DNA of 6,793 bases from JAWLBR01 sp041687495 (GCA_041687495.1 JAWLBR010000121.1:1-6793), one strand, 5' to 3'; positions 1 to 5,886 are shown, numbered from the stretch's first letter. The notes: generated by a model from the sequence alone, not told the origin. A program made the numbers and translations.

Positions 1-2
1 CA

Positions 3-86
3 ACTTCGAATCTGAAGTTGACAGTAATGGTTGTTCCCACTAACGAGGAACTGATGATTGCCCGAGATACCAAACGCTTAGCATAG
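3..86 (+). CDS. ackA: Acetate kinase, C-terminal end (partial, 5' end outside window)
   Basis: Frame 3 is open from the window edge to the TAG at 84-86 and encodes 27 residues ending in PTNEELMIARDTKRLA. The PTNEELMIARDT block is the characteristic C-terminal signature of acetate kinase, the cytoplasmic enzyme that interconverts acetyl phosphate plus ADP and acetate plus ATP. Only this tail is visible, so the catalytic residues cannot be checked. A strong intrinsic terminator follows 21 bp after the stop, so this gene ends its own transcription unit and is not co-transcribed with the prenyltransferase gene by default. Recognition rests on the tail motif alone; other members of the acetate/butyrate kinase family are possible but fit less well. 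Confidence 0.82.
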   Translation, partial: TSNLKLTVMVVPTNEELMIARDTKRLA

Positions 87-106
87 TGTCAACCAACCGA
101 TAGAAG

Positions 107-137
107 AAAAAGCCGCCAGCAATGGCGGCTTTTTTTT
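107..137 (+). terminator. Intrinsic terminator after the acetate kinase gene
   Basis: A 7-bp GC-rich stem (AGCCGCC at 111-117, GGCGGCT at 124-130) closes a 6-nt loop and is followed by a run of eight T (130-137). An A-run just before the stem (107-110) can pair with the T-run, so the site could also work for - strand transcripts. It lies directly downstream of the stop at 84-86. Confidence 0.92.
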
Positions 138-219
138 GCTAAGCAGGGGCGGAATGGTAAAGGGATAATGGTGTAAATATATCAGGTAGATGCTCTTGAC
201 AAGGTGCGAGGTGTTTAAA

Positions 220-1065
220 ATGAAGCGACTGGGGTATCTTCTGCGAGTGGTTAGGCCATTGCACACACTGTTTGCCTTGCCTTTTGCTTATCTGGGGGCC
301 ATCTTGGGCTCGTCAGGCCGTCCCAGCCTCTATGAACTCTGGTGGATTACGGTGGCCATGTTTGCTGCCAGAAGTCTGGCGATGGCGTGGAATCGCTGGG
401 TTGATCGACGCTTTGACGCGCTAAATCCGCGCACCGCCAATCGGGAGATCCCTACGGGTCTCGTCAGTGGTCTGGATATCGCGGTGGCGATTGGAACTTG
501 CATCGGGCTACTGCTGTGGGCGGCGGCTAAGTTGCATCCGATGTGCGTTAAGGTATTCCCTTTGGCGGTCGTCATTCCGGTGTTCTACTCTTTGACGAAG
601 CGCTTTACTTACCTAAGTCACTTTTTCCTAGGCGCTTCTTTGGCCTTTGGGCCTATAGGTGCTTGGTTGGCAGTGGCTGGGCATCTACCCCCACCGGCCT
701 ACACATGGGGCGCTGCTGTGGTTTTGTGGGTAGCGGGGTTCGACATCTTTTACCAGGCTCAAGATGTGGAGTTTGATCGTAAGTATGGGCTCTATTCGAT
801 TCCAGCATGTTTTGGGGTAAAACGAAGCGTTGCCGTGGCCATGGTGCTCCACATTGTTAGCCTAATCTTGTTTGTAATTGGTGGATTGCAGATGGACGTG
901 GGACTTTGGCACTTCGTGGGTATGGCCATTGTGACCTTGATGTTCATCAAAGAGTACCACCTGGTTAAGGCCCTCGAGCCGGCTGGTTTTACCCAGGCCT
1001 TTCAGGTTAACCTAGCTGTGAGCTTGGTTCTGTTGTTGTTTACGGGAGCAGGTCGAATGCTCTGA
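220..1065 (+). CDS. mqnP: UbiA-family polyprenyltransferase, probably MqnP-like (menaquinone synthesis)
   Basis: Integral membrane prenyltransferase of 281 residues that would attach a polyprenyl diphosphate to an aromatic acceptor. The first Asp-rich motif is NRWVDRRFD (residues 58-66, with N58, D62 and D66), followed by ALNPRTANREIPTG. The second is QDVEFDRKYGLYSIP (181-195), with D182 and D186 placed for Mg2+/diphosphate binding. About eight or nine hydrophobic segments are visible, as in the UbiA fold. The NPRTANRE-P-G and DVEFDR-G-SIP blocks resemble the UbiA-like group assigned to the futalosine (MqnP) route in Bacillota; a 4-hydroxybenzoate prenyltransferase label is the common alternative. 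The start at 220 is chosen because GAGGTG (208-213) lies 6 nt upstream and the protein then begins MKRLGYLLRVVRPLHTLFALPF, as in the family; an in-frame ATG at 190 has no good ribosome site. No other menaquinone gene is in the window, so the substrate is inferred. Confidence 0.87.
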   Translation: MKRLGYLLRVVRPLHTLFALPFAYLGAILGSSGRPSLYELWWITVAMFAARSLAMAWNRWVDRRFDALNPRTANREIPTGLVSGLDIAVAIGTCIGLLLWAAAKLHPMCVKVFPLAVVIPVFYSLTKRFTYLSHFFLGASLAFGPIGAWLAVAGHLPPPAYTWGAAVVLWVAGFDIFYQAQDVEFDRKYGLYSIPACFGVKRSVAVAMVLHIVSLILFVIGGLQMDVGLWHFVGMAIVTLMFIKEYHLVKALEPAGFTQAFQVNLAVSLVLLLFTGAGRML

Positions 1066-1139
1066 TCTCGCGAAGCGTCTGCTCGTGCTGTACAAGTGGA
1101 TGAGATGAGTATCTTTACATTTCGTTAGCGGGCCAAATG

Positions 1140-1169
1140 TTGACTGGTCTAGACTTTTTTTGATATCAT
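1140..1169 (+). promoter_or_regulatory. Sigma-A-type promoter for guaB
   Basis: TTGACT (1140-1145) and TATCAT (1164-1169) are each one base from consensus and are separated by 18 bp. Transcription would start near 1176, giving a leader of only about 20-40 nt, too short for a purine riboswitch. The spacer holds the palindrome GTCTAGAC (1147-1154), and ACGAAAACGT (1171-1180) overlaps the expected start, so either could be an operator; neither assignment is firm. Confidence 0.7.
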
Positions 1170-1212
1170 TACGAAAACGTATTGTGTATACAAGGAAATG
1201 GGGGATCTTGGA

Positions 1213-2673
1213 GTGGGGTTTGAAGAGCGATTTCGCAGAGAAGGGCTCACATTTGACGATGTTCTTTTGGTTCCCCGCGAGTCAAATGTGATACCCCGAG
1301 ATGTAGATACAGCAACTAAGCTGACCAATAACATCCGCCTGAACATCCCGGTTATGAGTGCCGGAATGGACACAGTTACCACCAGTCGCATGGCGATCGC
1401 CATGGCCCGGGAAGGCGGAATTGGAGTCATTCACAAGAACCTTTCCGTGGAGTTACAGGCCAGCGAGGTGGACAAGGTTAAGCGTTCAGAAAGCGGCATT
1501 ATTGTCGACCCGGTTTTTCTCTCCCCTGAGCATCGCATTCACGATGCTTTGGAGATCATGGCTCGGTATCACATTTCTGGCGTTCCGATTACCGAGAATG
1601 GGCGACTGGTTGGAATCCTAACCAATCGGGACTTGGTTTTTGAAGAGAACTACGATCAGGCCATCGGCGATGTGATGACGAAGGATAATTTGGTTACTGC
1701 TCCAGTGGGAACCACCTTGGATGAAGCAAAAGCGATTTTGCACCAGCACAAAATCGAGAAACTGCCCTTAGTTGACGAAAATGGGCTTTTGAAAGGGCTC
1801 ATCACTATTAAGGACATTGAAAAAGCGCGGCAGTATCCCAACGCCGCCAAAGACGATCGGGGTCGGCTACGGGTAGCGGCCGCGGTAGGAGTAGGGTCCG
1901 ACTTGCGTGAGCGTTCCGATGCCCTTGTTGGCGCGGGTGTAGACGCACTTGTGGTGGACACCGCACACGGACACTCTCGGAAAGTGATCGATACCGTAAC
2001 TTGGCTAAAGGATCGCCATGGCGATAAGGTCGACATCATCGCCGGAAACGTGGGTACGGCCGGAGCAACTGTGGCTCTGATTAAGGCTGGTGCCGATGCC
2101 ATTAAGGTTGGAATTGGGCCGGGATCCATTTGCACCACCAGGGTTGTAGCCGGGATCGGAGTGCCCCAGATAACAGCTGTGTACGATTGTGCAGCTGCAG
2201 CTGCGGAGTATGGGATACCGGTGATTGCAGACGGTGGGATTAAGTACTCTGGAGATATTCCTAAGGCCTTGGCCGCCGGTGCCAACGCGGTAATGCTCGG
2301 TAACTTGCTGGCCGGCACCGAGGAAAGCCCCGGTGAAACGGAGACATATCAGGGCCGAAGGTACAAAGTGTACCGGGGCATGGGGTCCATGGGAGCAATG
2401 AAGGAAGGCAGTAAGGATCGCTACTTCCAGGAAAGCCAAGCCAAACTGGTTCCAGAGGGGATCGAAGGTCGAGTGCCATACAAAGGTCCTGTCTCAGAAA
2501 TGCTGTACCAGTTAGTAGGCGGACTGCGGGCCGGTATGGGCTATTGTGGTGCCAAAGATATTTCGGCGCTGCAAAGGGACGCAGAGTTCATTCGAGTTTC
2601 CGGGGCTGGTCTACGGGAGAATCACCCCCACGATGTGCAGATTACCAAAGAAGCGCCTAACTATCAAGTCTAG
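1213..2673 (+). CDS. guaB: Inosine-5'-monophosphate dehydrogenase
   Basis: Cytoplasmic enzyme that oxidises IMP to XMP with NAD+, the committed step of guanine nucleotide synthesis. The protein is full length (486 residues from the GTG at 1213). It opens with the family block EGLTFDDVLLVP (10-21). The TIM barrel is interrupted after about residue 95 by two CBS domains (roughly 97-155 and 160-210) that act as a regulatory module. DTAHGHS is at 249-255, the catalytic loop GIGPGSICTTR at 300-310 with the nucleophile Cys307, DGGIKYSGD at 340-348, GMGSMGAM in the IMP-binding region near 389-396, and the mobile flap EGRVPYKG at 418-425. All key residues look intact. An in-frame ATG lies at 1198 (491 residues), but its AAGGA is only 1 nt away. 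The GTG has GGGGGA (1200-1205) 7 nt upstream and gives the usual IMPDH N-terminus, so I prefer it. The gene appears monocistronic, with its own promoter and a hairpin terminator. Confidence 0.97.
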   Translation: MGFEERFRREGLTFDDVLLVPRESNVIPRDVDTATKLTNNIRLNIPVMSAGMDTVTTSRMAIAMAREGGIGVIHKNLSVELQASEVDKVKRSESGIIVDPVFLSPEHRIHDALEIMARYHISGVPITENGRLVGILTNRDLVFEENYDQAIGDVMTKDNLVTAPVGTTLDEAKAILHQHKIEKLPLVDENGLLKGLITIKDIEKARQYPNAAKDDRGRLRVAAAVGVGSDLRERSDALVGAGVDALVVDTAHGHSRKVIDTVTWLKDRHGDKVDIIAGNVGTAGATVALIKAGADAIKVGIGPGSICTTRVVAGIGVPQITAVYDCAAAAAEYGIPVIADGGIKYSGDIPKALAAGANAVMLGNLLAGTEESPGETETYQGRRYKVYRGMGSMGAMKEGSKDRYFQESQAKLVPEGIEGRVPYKGPVSEMLYQLVGGLRAGMGYCGAKDISALQRDAEFIRVSGAGLRENHPHDVQITKEAPNYQV

Positions 2674-2716
2674 GCTGCTTGTGGAGTGTGCTTAGGAAAG
2701 GTAAACTGTGGTTAGT

Positions 2717-2746
2717 AAGCCACCTGCTTTTTGGCAGGTGGCTTTT
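2717..2746 (+). terminator. Terminator-like hairpin after guaB
   Basis: An 11-bp perfect stem (AAGCCACCTGC at 2717-2727 with GCAGGTGGCTT at 2734-2744) closes a 6-nt T-rich loop 43 bp after the guaB stop. The T tract is short (2743-2746, then GG), so termination may be incomplete and some read-through into the CPBP gene is plausible. Confidence 0.75.
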
Positions 2747-2811
2747 GGCTGTTTCCAGAGGGTTATTCTCTGCAGCGCCGAACTCTTAGGAGAGGAATAG
2801 GGGGGGTGTAG

Positions 2812-3564
2812 TTGACACAACAGAGCAGAGGCAGAGTTGAGGGGAAAGTTATAGACGTACTGATGGTTATAGCTGTAAGCATGGTGCTTATGCCTTTGCT
2901 AATCAGCCTAGTAATCAACCTACTGGTCCGCATCTTCGGAGATCCCGCGCTGACAGGTCAAGGGGTAATCACGCTGACGGCCATGTTAGGGCAGGAATTG
3001 ACGCTGCTCTGGCTCACAGTGGGGGTGGTTCTGTCCAGCGGTTGGCAGCTGTCTGCCATCGGACTTACCCTGAGACGATGGCCTAAACATCTGTTGGTGG
3101 GAGTTACTGGTGGAATTGGGTTACTCATCATCAACTTCGTAGGAGATGTGTTTAGCGTATGGGCATTTGAGATCTTCTTCAGCGCCGAACAGGTGCAGGC
3201 ACTCCTTGAGCAGGAAAACTCAGTGCTAACCCAGCTGCTTCATCCAAGTCAACCCACTTGGCAGGTGATAGCTCTAGTCCTCTTGGTCGGAGTACTTGCC
3301 CCGGTGGTAGAGGAGGTCTTTTTTCGCGGTTATGCCTATTCGGTTTTTCGCACCAAGTGGGGAGTAGCAGCGGCAGCCGCGGTCAGTTCGATGCTGTTTG
3401 CGGTGGTGCACCTTTATGTGATCCACTTCTTCCCAATTTACTTGTTAGGGTTGGTTTTGTGCTATCTCTATGAAAGAACAAATAGTCTGCTACCGTCCAT
3501 TGTAGCCCATAGTGTCATGAACCTGCTAGTTGCTTGGCTCATTTACACGCAAGGAGTAGCATGA
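2812..3564 (+). CDS. CPBP-family (type II CAAX prenyl endopeptidase-like) membrane metalloprotease
   Basis: Polytopic membrane protein of 250 residues with about seven or eight hydrophobic segments. All three motifs of the CPBP/Abi family are present: EEVFFRG (167-173; E167, E168, R172), FAVVH (196-200; F196, H200) and HSVMN (233-237; H233, N237). These Glu and His residues form the intramembrane active site in this family, which includes Rce1-like CAAX proteases and bacterial proteins tied to bacteriocin self-immunity. The bacterial substrate cannot be inferred. The start is a TTG: a TAG sits immediately upstream in frame at 2809-2811, GGGGGGTG (2801-2808) is 3 nt before the TTG, and the next ATG (codon 18) would cut into the first membrane segment. 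It ends 19 bp before the MATE gene, so the two are very likely co-transcribed. I see no clear promoter between the guaB terminator and this gene. Confidence 0.9.
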   Translation: MTQQSRGRVEGKVIDVLMVIAVSMVLMPLLISLVINLLVRIFGDPALTGQGVITLTAMLGQELTLLWLTVGVVLSSGWQLSAIGLTLRRWPKHLLVGVTGGIGLLIINFVGDVFSVWAFEIFFSAEQVQALLEQENSVLTQLLHPSQPTWQVIALVLLVGVLAPVVEEVFFRGYAYSVFRTKWGVAAAAAVSSMLFAVVHLYVIHFFPIYLLGLVLCYLYERTNSLLPSIVAHSVMNLLVAWLIYTQGVA

Positions 3565-3583
3565 CAAGATAGGAGTCATAGTA

Positions 3584-4963
3584 ATGAATTTAGCGTTTCG
3601 CAGAGCAGCGGCTGTTAGGCCAGACCGGCTGCGCCGTGATGTCTGGAGGCTGGCTGCGCCGGCTGTCGTTGAGCAGATGCTAGTTATGAGTGTTGGAATT
3701 GTGGATACTGCTATGGTTGGACGTCTAGGCCCAGACTCTATTGCATCTGTAGACATTAGTAACAGGTTTATGATGTTTGCCTTGGCAATCTTTGGTGCTA
3801 TACAGGTCGGAACTACGGCCATCGTCGCTCGACACATTGGCGCCGGGGAAAGGAGACAGGCCAACGAGGCAGCCAAGCAGTCATTGCTGATGGTGGTCGC
3901 GGTGGCCTTCGCCATGTGTGTGGTTGGTTACTTGGCAGCGCCGTACCTAATCCAGTTCATGATGATTATGAATGCTGACCCCGACCCACAGGTGATAAGC
4001 AAGGCTATCCTGTACATGCGTATTGTCCTGGTTTCCATGCCGTTGGCAATGATTATGATGACGGTGAATGCGGTCTTGCGGGGAGCTGGCGACACTCGAA
4101 CCCCGATGGTAGTCACTGGCCTGAATAATGTTATTAACGTGGCTGCAAACTGGGTGTTCATCTTCGGTATGGGACCGTTTCCTCGAATGGGGGTAGCAGG
4201 AGCAGCTGTTGGTACTGCCATTGCCCAGACGACTGGTGGGTTAATAGTTCTATACGTGCTGTATAGCGGTCGGTCGTCACTGAGGCTTACCTTGAAGGAG
4301 AGTTACCGCTTTAACTCCGAGATGGTGCAACGTATTTTGCGGGTGGGAATCCCGGCTGCGGTGGAGCAGTTTTTCATGCGCGGTGGGCAGCTGCTGTTCA
4401 GTATGATCATTGCCGGTATGAGCACCGCAGCGATGGCCGCTCACGCGATTACTTTGAACGCCGAATCCCTTTCATTTATGCCGGGAGCTGGGTTCGCCAT
4501 TGCCGGAACTACCCTAGTGGGACAGCATCTTGGGGCCAAAGACCCGAAGACAGCTGAGAGAAGCTGCTATGAAGCGGGAAAAATGGCTGCGATTACAATG
4601 AGTGTCATGGGACTGTTTTTCCTTCTATTCCCGTCTCCCCTGATTCGGTTGTTTACAACAGACCCTGAAGTTATCCTGTTGGGCTCAAAATGCCTCCGTT
4701 TGGTGGCGATATCCCAACCCTTTTTGGCGTGGTTAATGGTCTTGTCTGGAGCGCTGCGGGGCGCTGGAGATACTCGCTGGGTAATGATCAGCACGACGTT
4801 AAGCCTTTGGCCTTTGCGGGTTGGCATTGCATACATCCTGGGGATTTCCCTGGGATACGGCCTGATCGGCGCGTGGATGGCCATGGTTATCGACCTAATT
4901 GTTCGCGCCCTGTTGATGATGTACCGATTTCGAACCGGTAAGTGGAAGGCCATCGAGGTTTGA
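3584..4963 (+). CDS. MATE-family multidrug/sodium antiporter
   Basis: Inner-membrane exporter of 459 residues, the usual MATE length (about 440-470), predicted to have twelve membrane helices in two homologous halves. Such proteins expel cationic drugs or metabolites in exchange for Na+ or H+. The N-terminal half begins with the typical RLAAPAVVEQMLVMSVGIVD followed by TAMVGRLGPDSIA. The internal duplication is directly visible: LRGAGDTR occurs at 165-172 and again at 391-398, each after the equivalent helix. The second half carries GIPAAVEQ (255-262) and LVGQHLGAKDP (311-321), the counterpart of IVARHIGAGE in the first half. The ATG at 3584 has AGGAG (3571-3575) 8 nt upstream and follows the CPBP stop by 19 bp, so the pair forms an operon. 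The substrate is unknown. No terminator is visible after its stop, so transcripts may run into the downstream zinc-ribbon gene. Confidence 0.96.
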   Translation: MNLAFRRAAAVRPDRLRRDVWRLAAPAVVEQMLVMSVGIVDTAMVGRLGPDSIASVDISNRFMMFALAIFGAIQVGTTAIVARHIGAGERRQANEAAKQSLLMVVAVAFAMCVVGYLAAPYLIQFMMIMNADPDPQVISKAILYMRIVLVSMPLAMIMMTVNAVLRGAGDTRTPMVVTGLNNVINVAANWVFIFGMGPFPRMGVAGAAVGTAIAQTTGGLIVLYVLYSGRSSLRLTLKESYRFNSEMVQRILRVGIPAAVEQFFMRGGQLLFSMIIAGMSTAAMAAHAITLNAESLSFMPGAGFAIAGTTLVGQHLGAKDPKTAERSCYEAGKMAAITMSVMGLFFLLFPSPLIRLFTTDPEVILLGSKCLRLVAISQPFLAWLMVLSGALRGAGDTRWVMISTTLSLWPLRVGIAYILGISLGYGLIGAWMAMVIDLIVRALLMMYRFRTGKWKAIEV

Positions 4964-5005
4964 TCTCATCAGAATAAGGGAGAAATGGATCTGATTTGGA
5001 ATATA

Positions 5006-5060
5006 CCATCTCCATTCCACCTATACTATTACTAGAACGGTATGGGAGGAATGGAGATGG
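5006..5060 (+). promoter_or_regulatory. Long hairpin covering the ribosome site and start codon of the zinc-ribbon gene
   Basis: CCATCTCCATTCC (5006-5018) is the exact reverse complement of GGAATGGAGATGG (5048-5060). After one A-A mismatch (5019/5047) pairing continues for eight more positions (5020-5027 with 5039-5046, including two G-U pairs), leaving an 11-nt loop. The right arm contains both the Shine-Dalgarno GGGAGGA (5044-5050) and the ATG (5057-5059), so folding of a read-through RNA would block translation. The left arm contains TATACT (5022-5027), a good -10 element but without a clear -35 at normal spacing. A transcript starting from it would lack most of the left arm. The structure is seen directly; the regulatory role is inferred, and a DNA operator is an alternative. 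Confidence 0.55.
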
Positions 5061-5275
5061 CTGTAATCCAGTGCCCTTTCTGCCATAGCAGGCTGCAGGT
5101 CCTGCCTGATGTGGAACACCTGAGGGATAAGTGTCAATGTGGTTCGACATATTTCATAGAACCGGATTACGAGAGCTACCGCATGGAAGCGGCTGATGAG
5201 TTGTATATTCCGGGCCAAAGAAGTGTGCCTGTAACCGATGAAACTGGGGTATCTTTCAACGTAGTGTTCTACTGA
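5057..5275 (+). CDS. Small zinc-ribbon protein of unknown function
   Basis: A 72-residue soluble protein with no signal peptide or membrane segment. CPFC (6-9) and CQCG (26-29) supply four cysteines (C6, C9, C26, C28) in a knuckle arrangement that would bind one zinc. The second pair is CxC rather than CxxC, which is slightly unusual. The C-terminal 40 residues are acidic and contain several tyrosines, ending in VVFY. I do not recognise a named family. Possible roles are nucleic-acid or protein binding, but nothing visible decides. The ATG at 5057 is preferred because GGGAGGA (5044-5050) lies 6 nt upstream; in-frame ATGs at 5042 and 5051 overlap that site. It stands 93 bp after the MATE gene and before a tRNA promoter. 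Both the ribosome site and the start lie in a hairpin arm, so translation is probably structure-controlled. Confidence 0.72.
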   Translation: MAVIQCPFCHSRLQVLPDVEHLRDKCQCGSTYFIEPDYESYRMEAADELYIPGQRSVPVTDETGVSFNVVFY

Positions 5276-5292
5276 AATCGCCTCATTCCACC

Positions 5293-5321
5293 TTGACTTT
5301 GCCCTGAAGCCGTGGTAGGAT
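5293..5321 (+). promoter_or_regulatory. Promoter of the tRNA-Leu gene
   Basis: TTGACT (5293-5298) and TAGGAT (5316-5321) are separated by exactly 17 bp, placing the start near 5328, about 36 nt before the mature tRNA 5' end. The leader contains a small inverted repeat, CGGTGA (5331-5336) with TCACCG (5347-5352), that would be removed with the 5' leader. Confidence 0.83.
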
Positions 5322-5363
5322 ACTAGATGTCGGTGAAACGCATCAGTCACCGCAACAACAGAT

Positions 5364-5450
5364 GCCGAAGTGGTGGAACTGGCAGACGCGCTGCGTTCAG
5401 GGCGCAGTGATCGCAAGGTCGTGTGGGTTCGAATCCCACCTTCGGCACCA
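5364..5450 (+). tRNA. tRNA-Leu (anticodon CAG)
   Basis: An 87-nt class II tRNA with encoded CCA. The acceptor stem pairs GCCGAAG (5364-5370) with CTTCGGC (5440-5446), then discriminator A5447 and CCA (5448-5450). The anticodon stem CTGCG/CGCAG encloses TTCAGGG, with anticodon CAG at 5398-5400, reading CUG. The long variable arm (GATC-GCAA-GGTC) and the leucine discriminator A support Leu identity. The T arm GTGGG-TTCGAAT-CCCAC is canonical. A relic integrase lies just downstream and points toward the gene, suggesting the tRNA 3' end has served as an attachment site. Confidence 0.97.
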
Positions 5451-5460
5451 TATGTAACTT

Positions 5461-5483
5461 AAAGCCCCGTATAACGGGGTTTT
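5461..5483 (+). terminator. Short intrinsic terminator after tRNA-Leu
   Basis: CCCCGT (5465-5470) pairs with ACGGGG (5474-5479) across a 3-nt loop; flanking AAAG and TTTT extend the stem. The T tract is only four long (5480-5483). It sits 10 bp after the tRNA CCA end, the expected place for a tRNA terminator. Confidence 0.7.
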
Positions 5484-5502
5484 GTTGATTATCAGCACCT
5501 AG

Positions 5503-5521
5503 TTGCTAATTATTTGCTAAT
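5503..5521. repeat. Pair of 8-bp direct repeats between tRNA and integrase relic
   Basis: TTGCTAAT occurs at 5503-5510 and 5514-5521, an 11-bp period (about one helical turn). Arm-type integrase binding sites are often short direct repeats placed between an attachment core and the integrase gene, which is where these lie. The repeat is short and AT-rich, so chance is possible. Confidence 0.3.
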
Positions 5522-5553
5522 CAATGAATCCAGAAGGGCTTTAGGAAACAAGG

Positions 5554-5588
5554 ATTCGCCAGTGTGCTGGGAAACACAACTGGCGAAT
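5554..5588. other. Perfect 10-bp inverted repeat (hairpin) of unknown role
   Basis: ATTCGCCAGT (5554-5563) is the exact reverse complement of ACTGGCGAAT (5579-5588), with a 15-nt interior that can itself form GTG/CAC pairs. There is no T tract after it. It lies just 5' of a second, terminator-type hairpin, between the tRNA and the integrase relic. Confidence 0.6.
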
Positions 5589-5594
5589 ACGGGT

Positions 5595-5622
5595 GGGCGA
5601 CTCTTGTGGTCGCTCTTTTTTT
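5595..5622 (+). terminator. Intrinsic terminator between tRNA-Leu and the integrase relic
   Basis: GGGCGAC (5595-5601) pairs with GTCGCTC (5609-5615), with one G-U pair, around a 7-nt loop, followed by seven T (5616-5622). The orientation is +, so it would stop transcripts coming from the tRNA side before they run antisense through the integrase relic. There is no matching T-run for the - strand. Confidence 0.75.
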
Positions 5623-5886
5623 ATTTGTTTAGAAGTTCTGAGACACGCTCAGCACCATCCTGTTGCATGGATCGCAAGACGTGCGAGTAGAGAGCCATAG
5701 CTATGTGAACCGTGACGTGTCCCAGTCTTTCGGCGACCACCTTCGTGGGTATGCCCGCCACGAGGGGAATAGTAACCTCCGTGTGGTGGAGGTCGAGGAA
5801 TTGAATCCGTGGTACTCCGACTGTCGCTCTGCGAAATTGTAAAGAAGTCGTTGTTCGTAAGCATCATTAATGTAGACAATGAGGGC
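5621..5886 (-). pseudogene. Tyrosine recombinase/integrase, C-terminal remnant
   Basis: On the - strand, a frame ending at the TAA complementary to 5621-5623 is open back to 5863 and encodes VGVPRIQFLDLHHT, then VVAERLGHVTV, then ALYSHVL and a helical tail ending in ELLNK. This matches the end of phage and ICE tyrosine integrases (consensus HDLRHT, LGH, then YSHV). The LGH histidine (codon 5717-5719) and the nucleophile Tyr (codon 5687-5689) remain. The HxxR box reads LDLHHT, so the catalytic His and Arg are Leu and His, each explainable by one base change. Upstream homology seems to continue in another frame (YNFAERQ, near 5821-5841), implying a frameshift near 5818-5826, and the N-terminal and arm-binding domains are absent. 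It is inactive. Its position beside tRNA-Leu, pointing at it, is typical of an integrated element. Confidence 0.8.

Noticed and set aside
196..201. TTGACA as a promoter -35 for the prenyltransferase gene
   Set aside because: A -10 at normal spacing would fall at or after the start codon at 220, so it cannot drive this gene. No other convincing promoter was seen between 138 and 219.
1066..1197. Purine riboswitch upstream of guaB
   Set aside because: The promoter places transcription start near 1176, leaving only about 20-40 nt of leader, and no purine-aptamer pattern is visible upstream.
1656..2318. Long - strand open frame (220 codons) inside guaB
   Set aside because: It lies wholly antisense to a highly conserved gene, has low-complexity Ala/Ser/Pro/Thr composition typical of a shadow frame, and shows no family motif.
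5649..5879. A 76-codon - strand frame opening with ATG over the integrase relic
   Set aside because: The integrase homology over most of this stretch lies in a different - strand frame without a start codon. The 5649-5879 frame is a shadow with many prolines, glycines and arginines and no motif.
5857..5880. GTAAGCATCATTA as a possible left end of the IS66 element
   Set aside because: It shares about 10 of 14 bases with the reverse complement of the right end, but lies within sequence that better matches the upstream part of the integrase relic, and no IS66 tnpA or tnpB sequence follows it.
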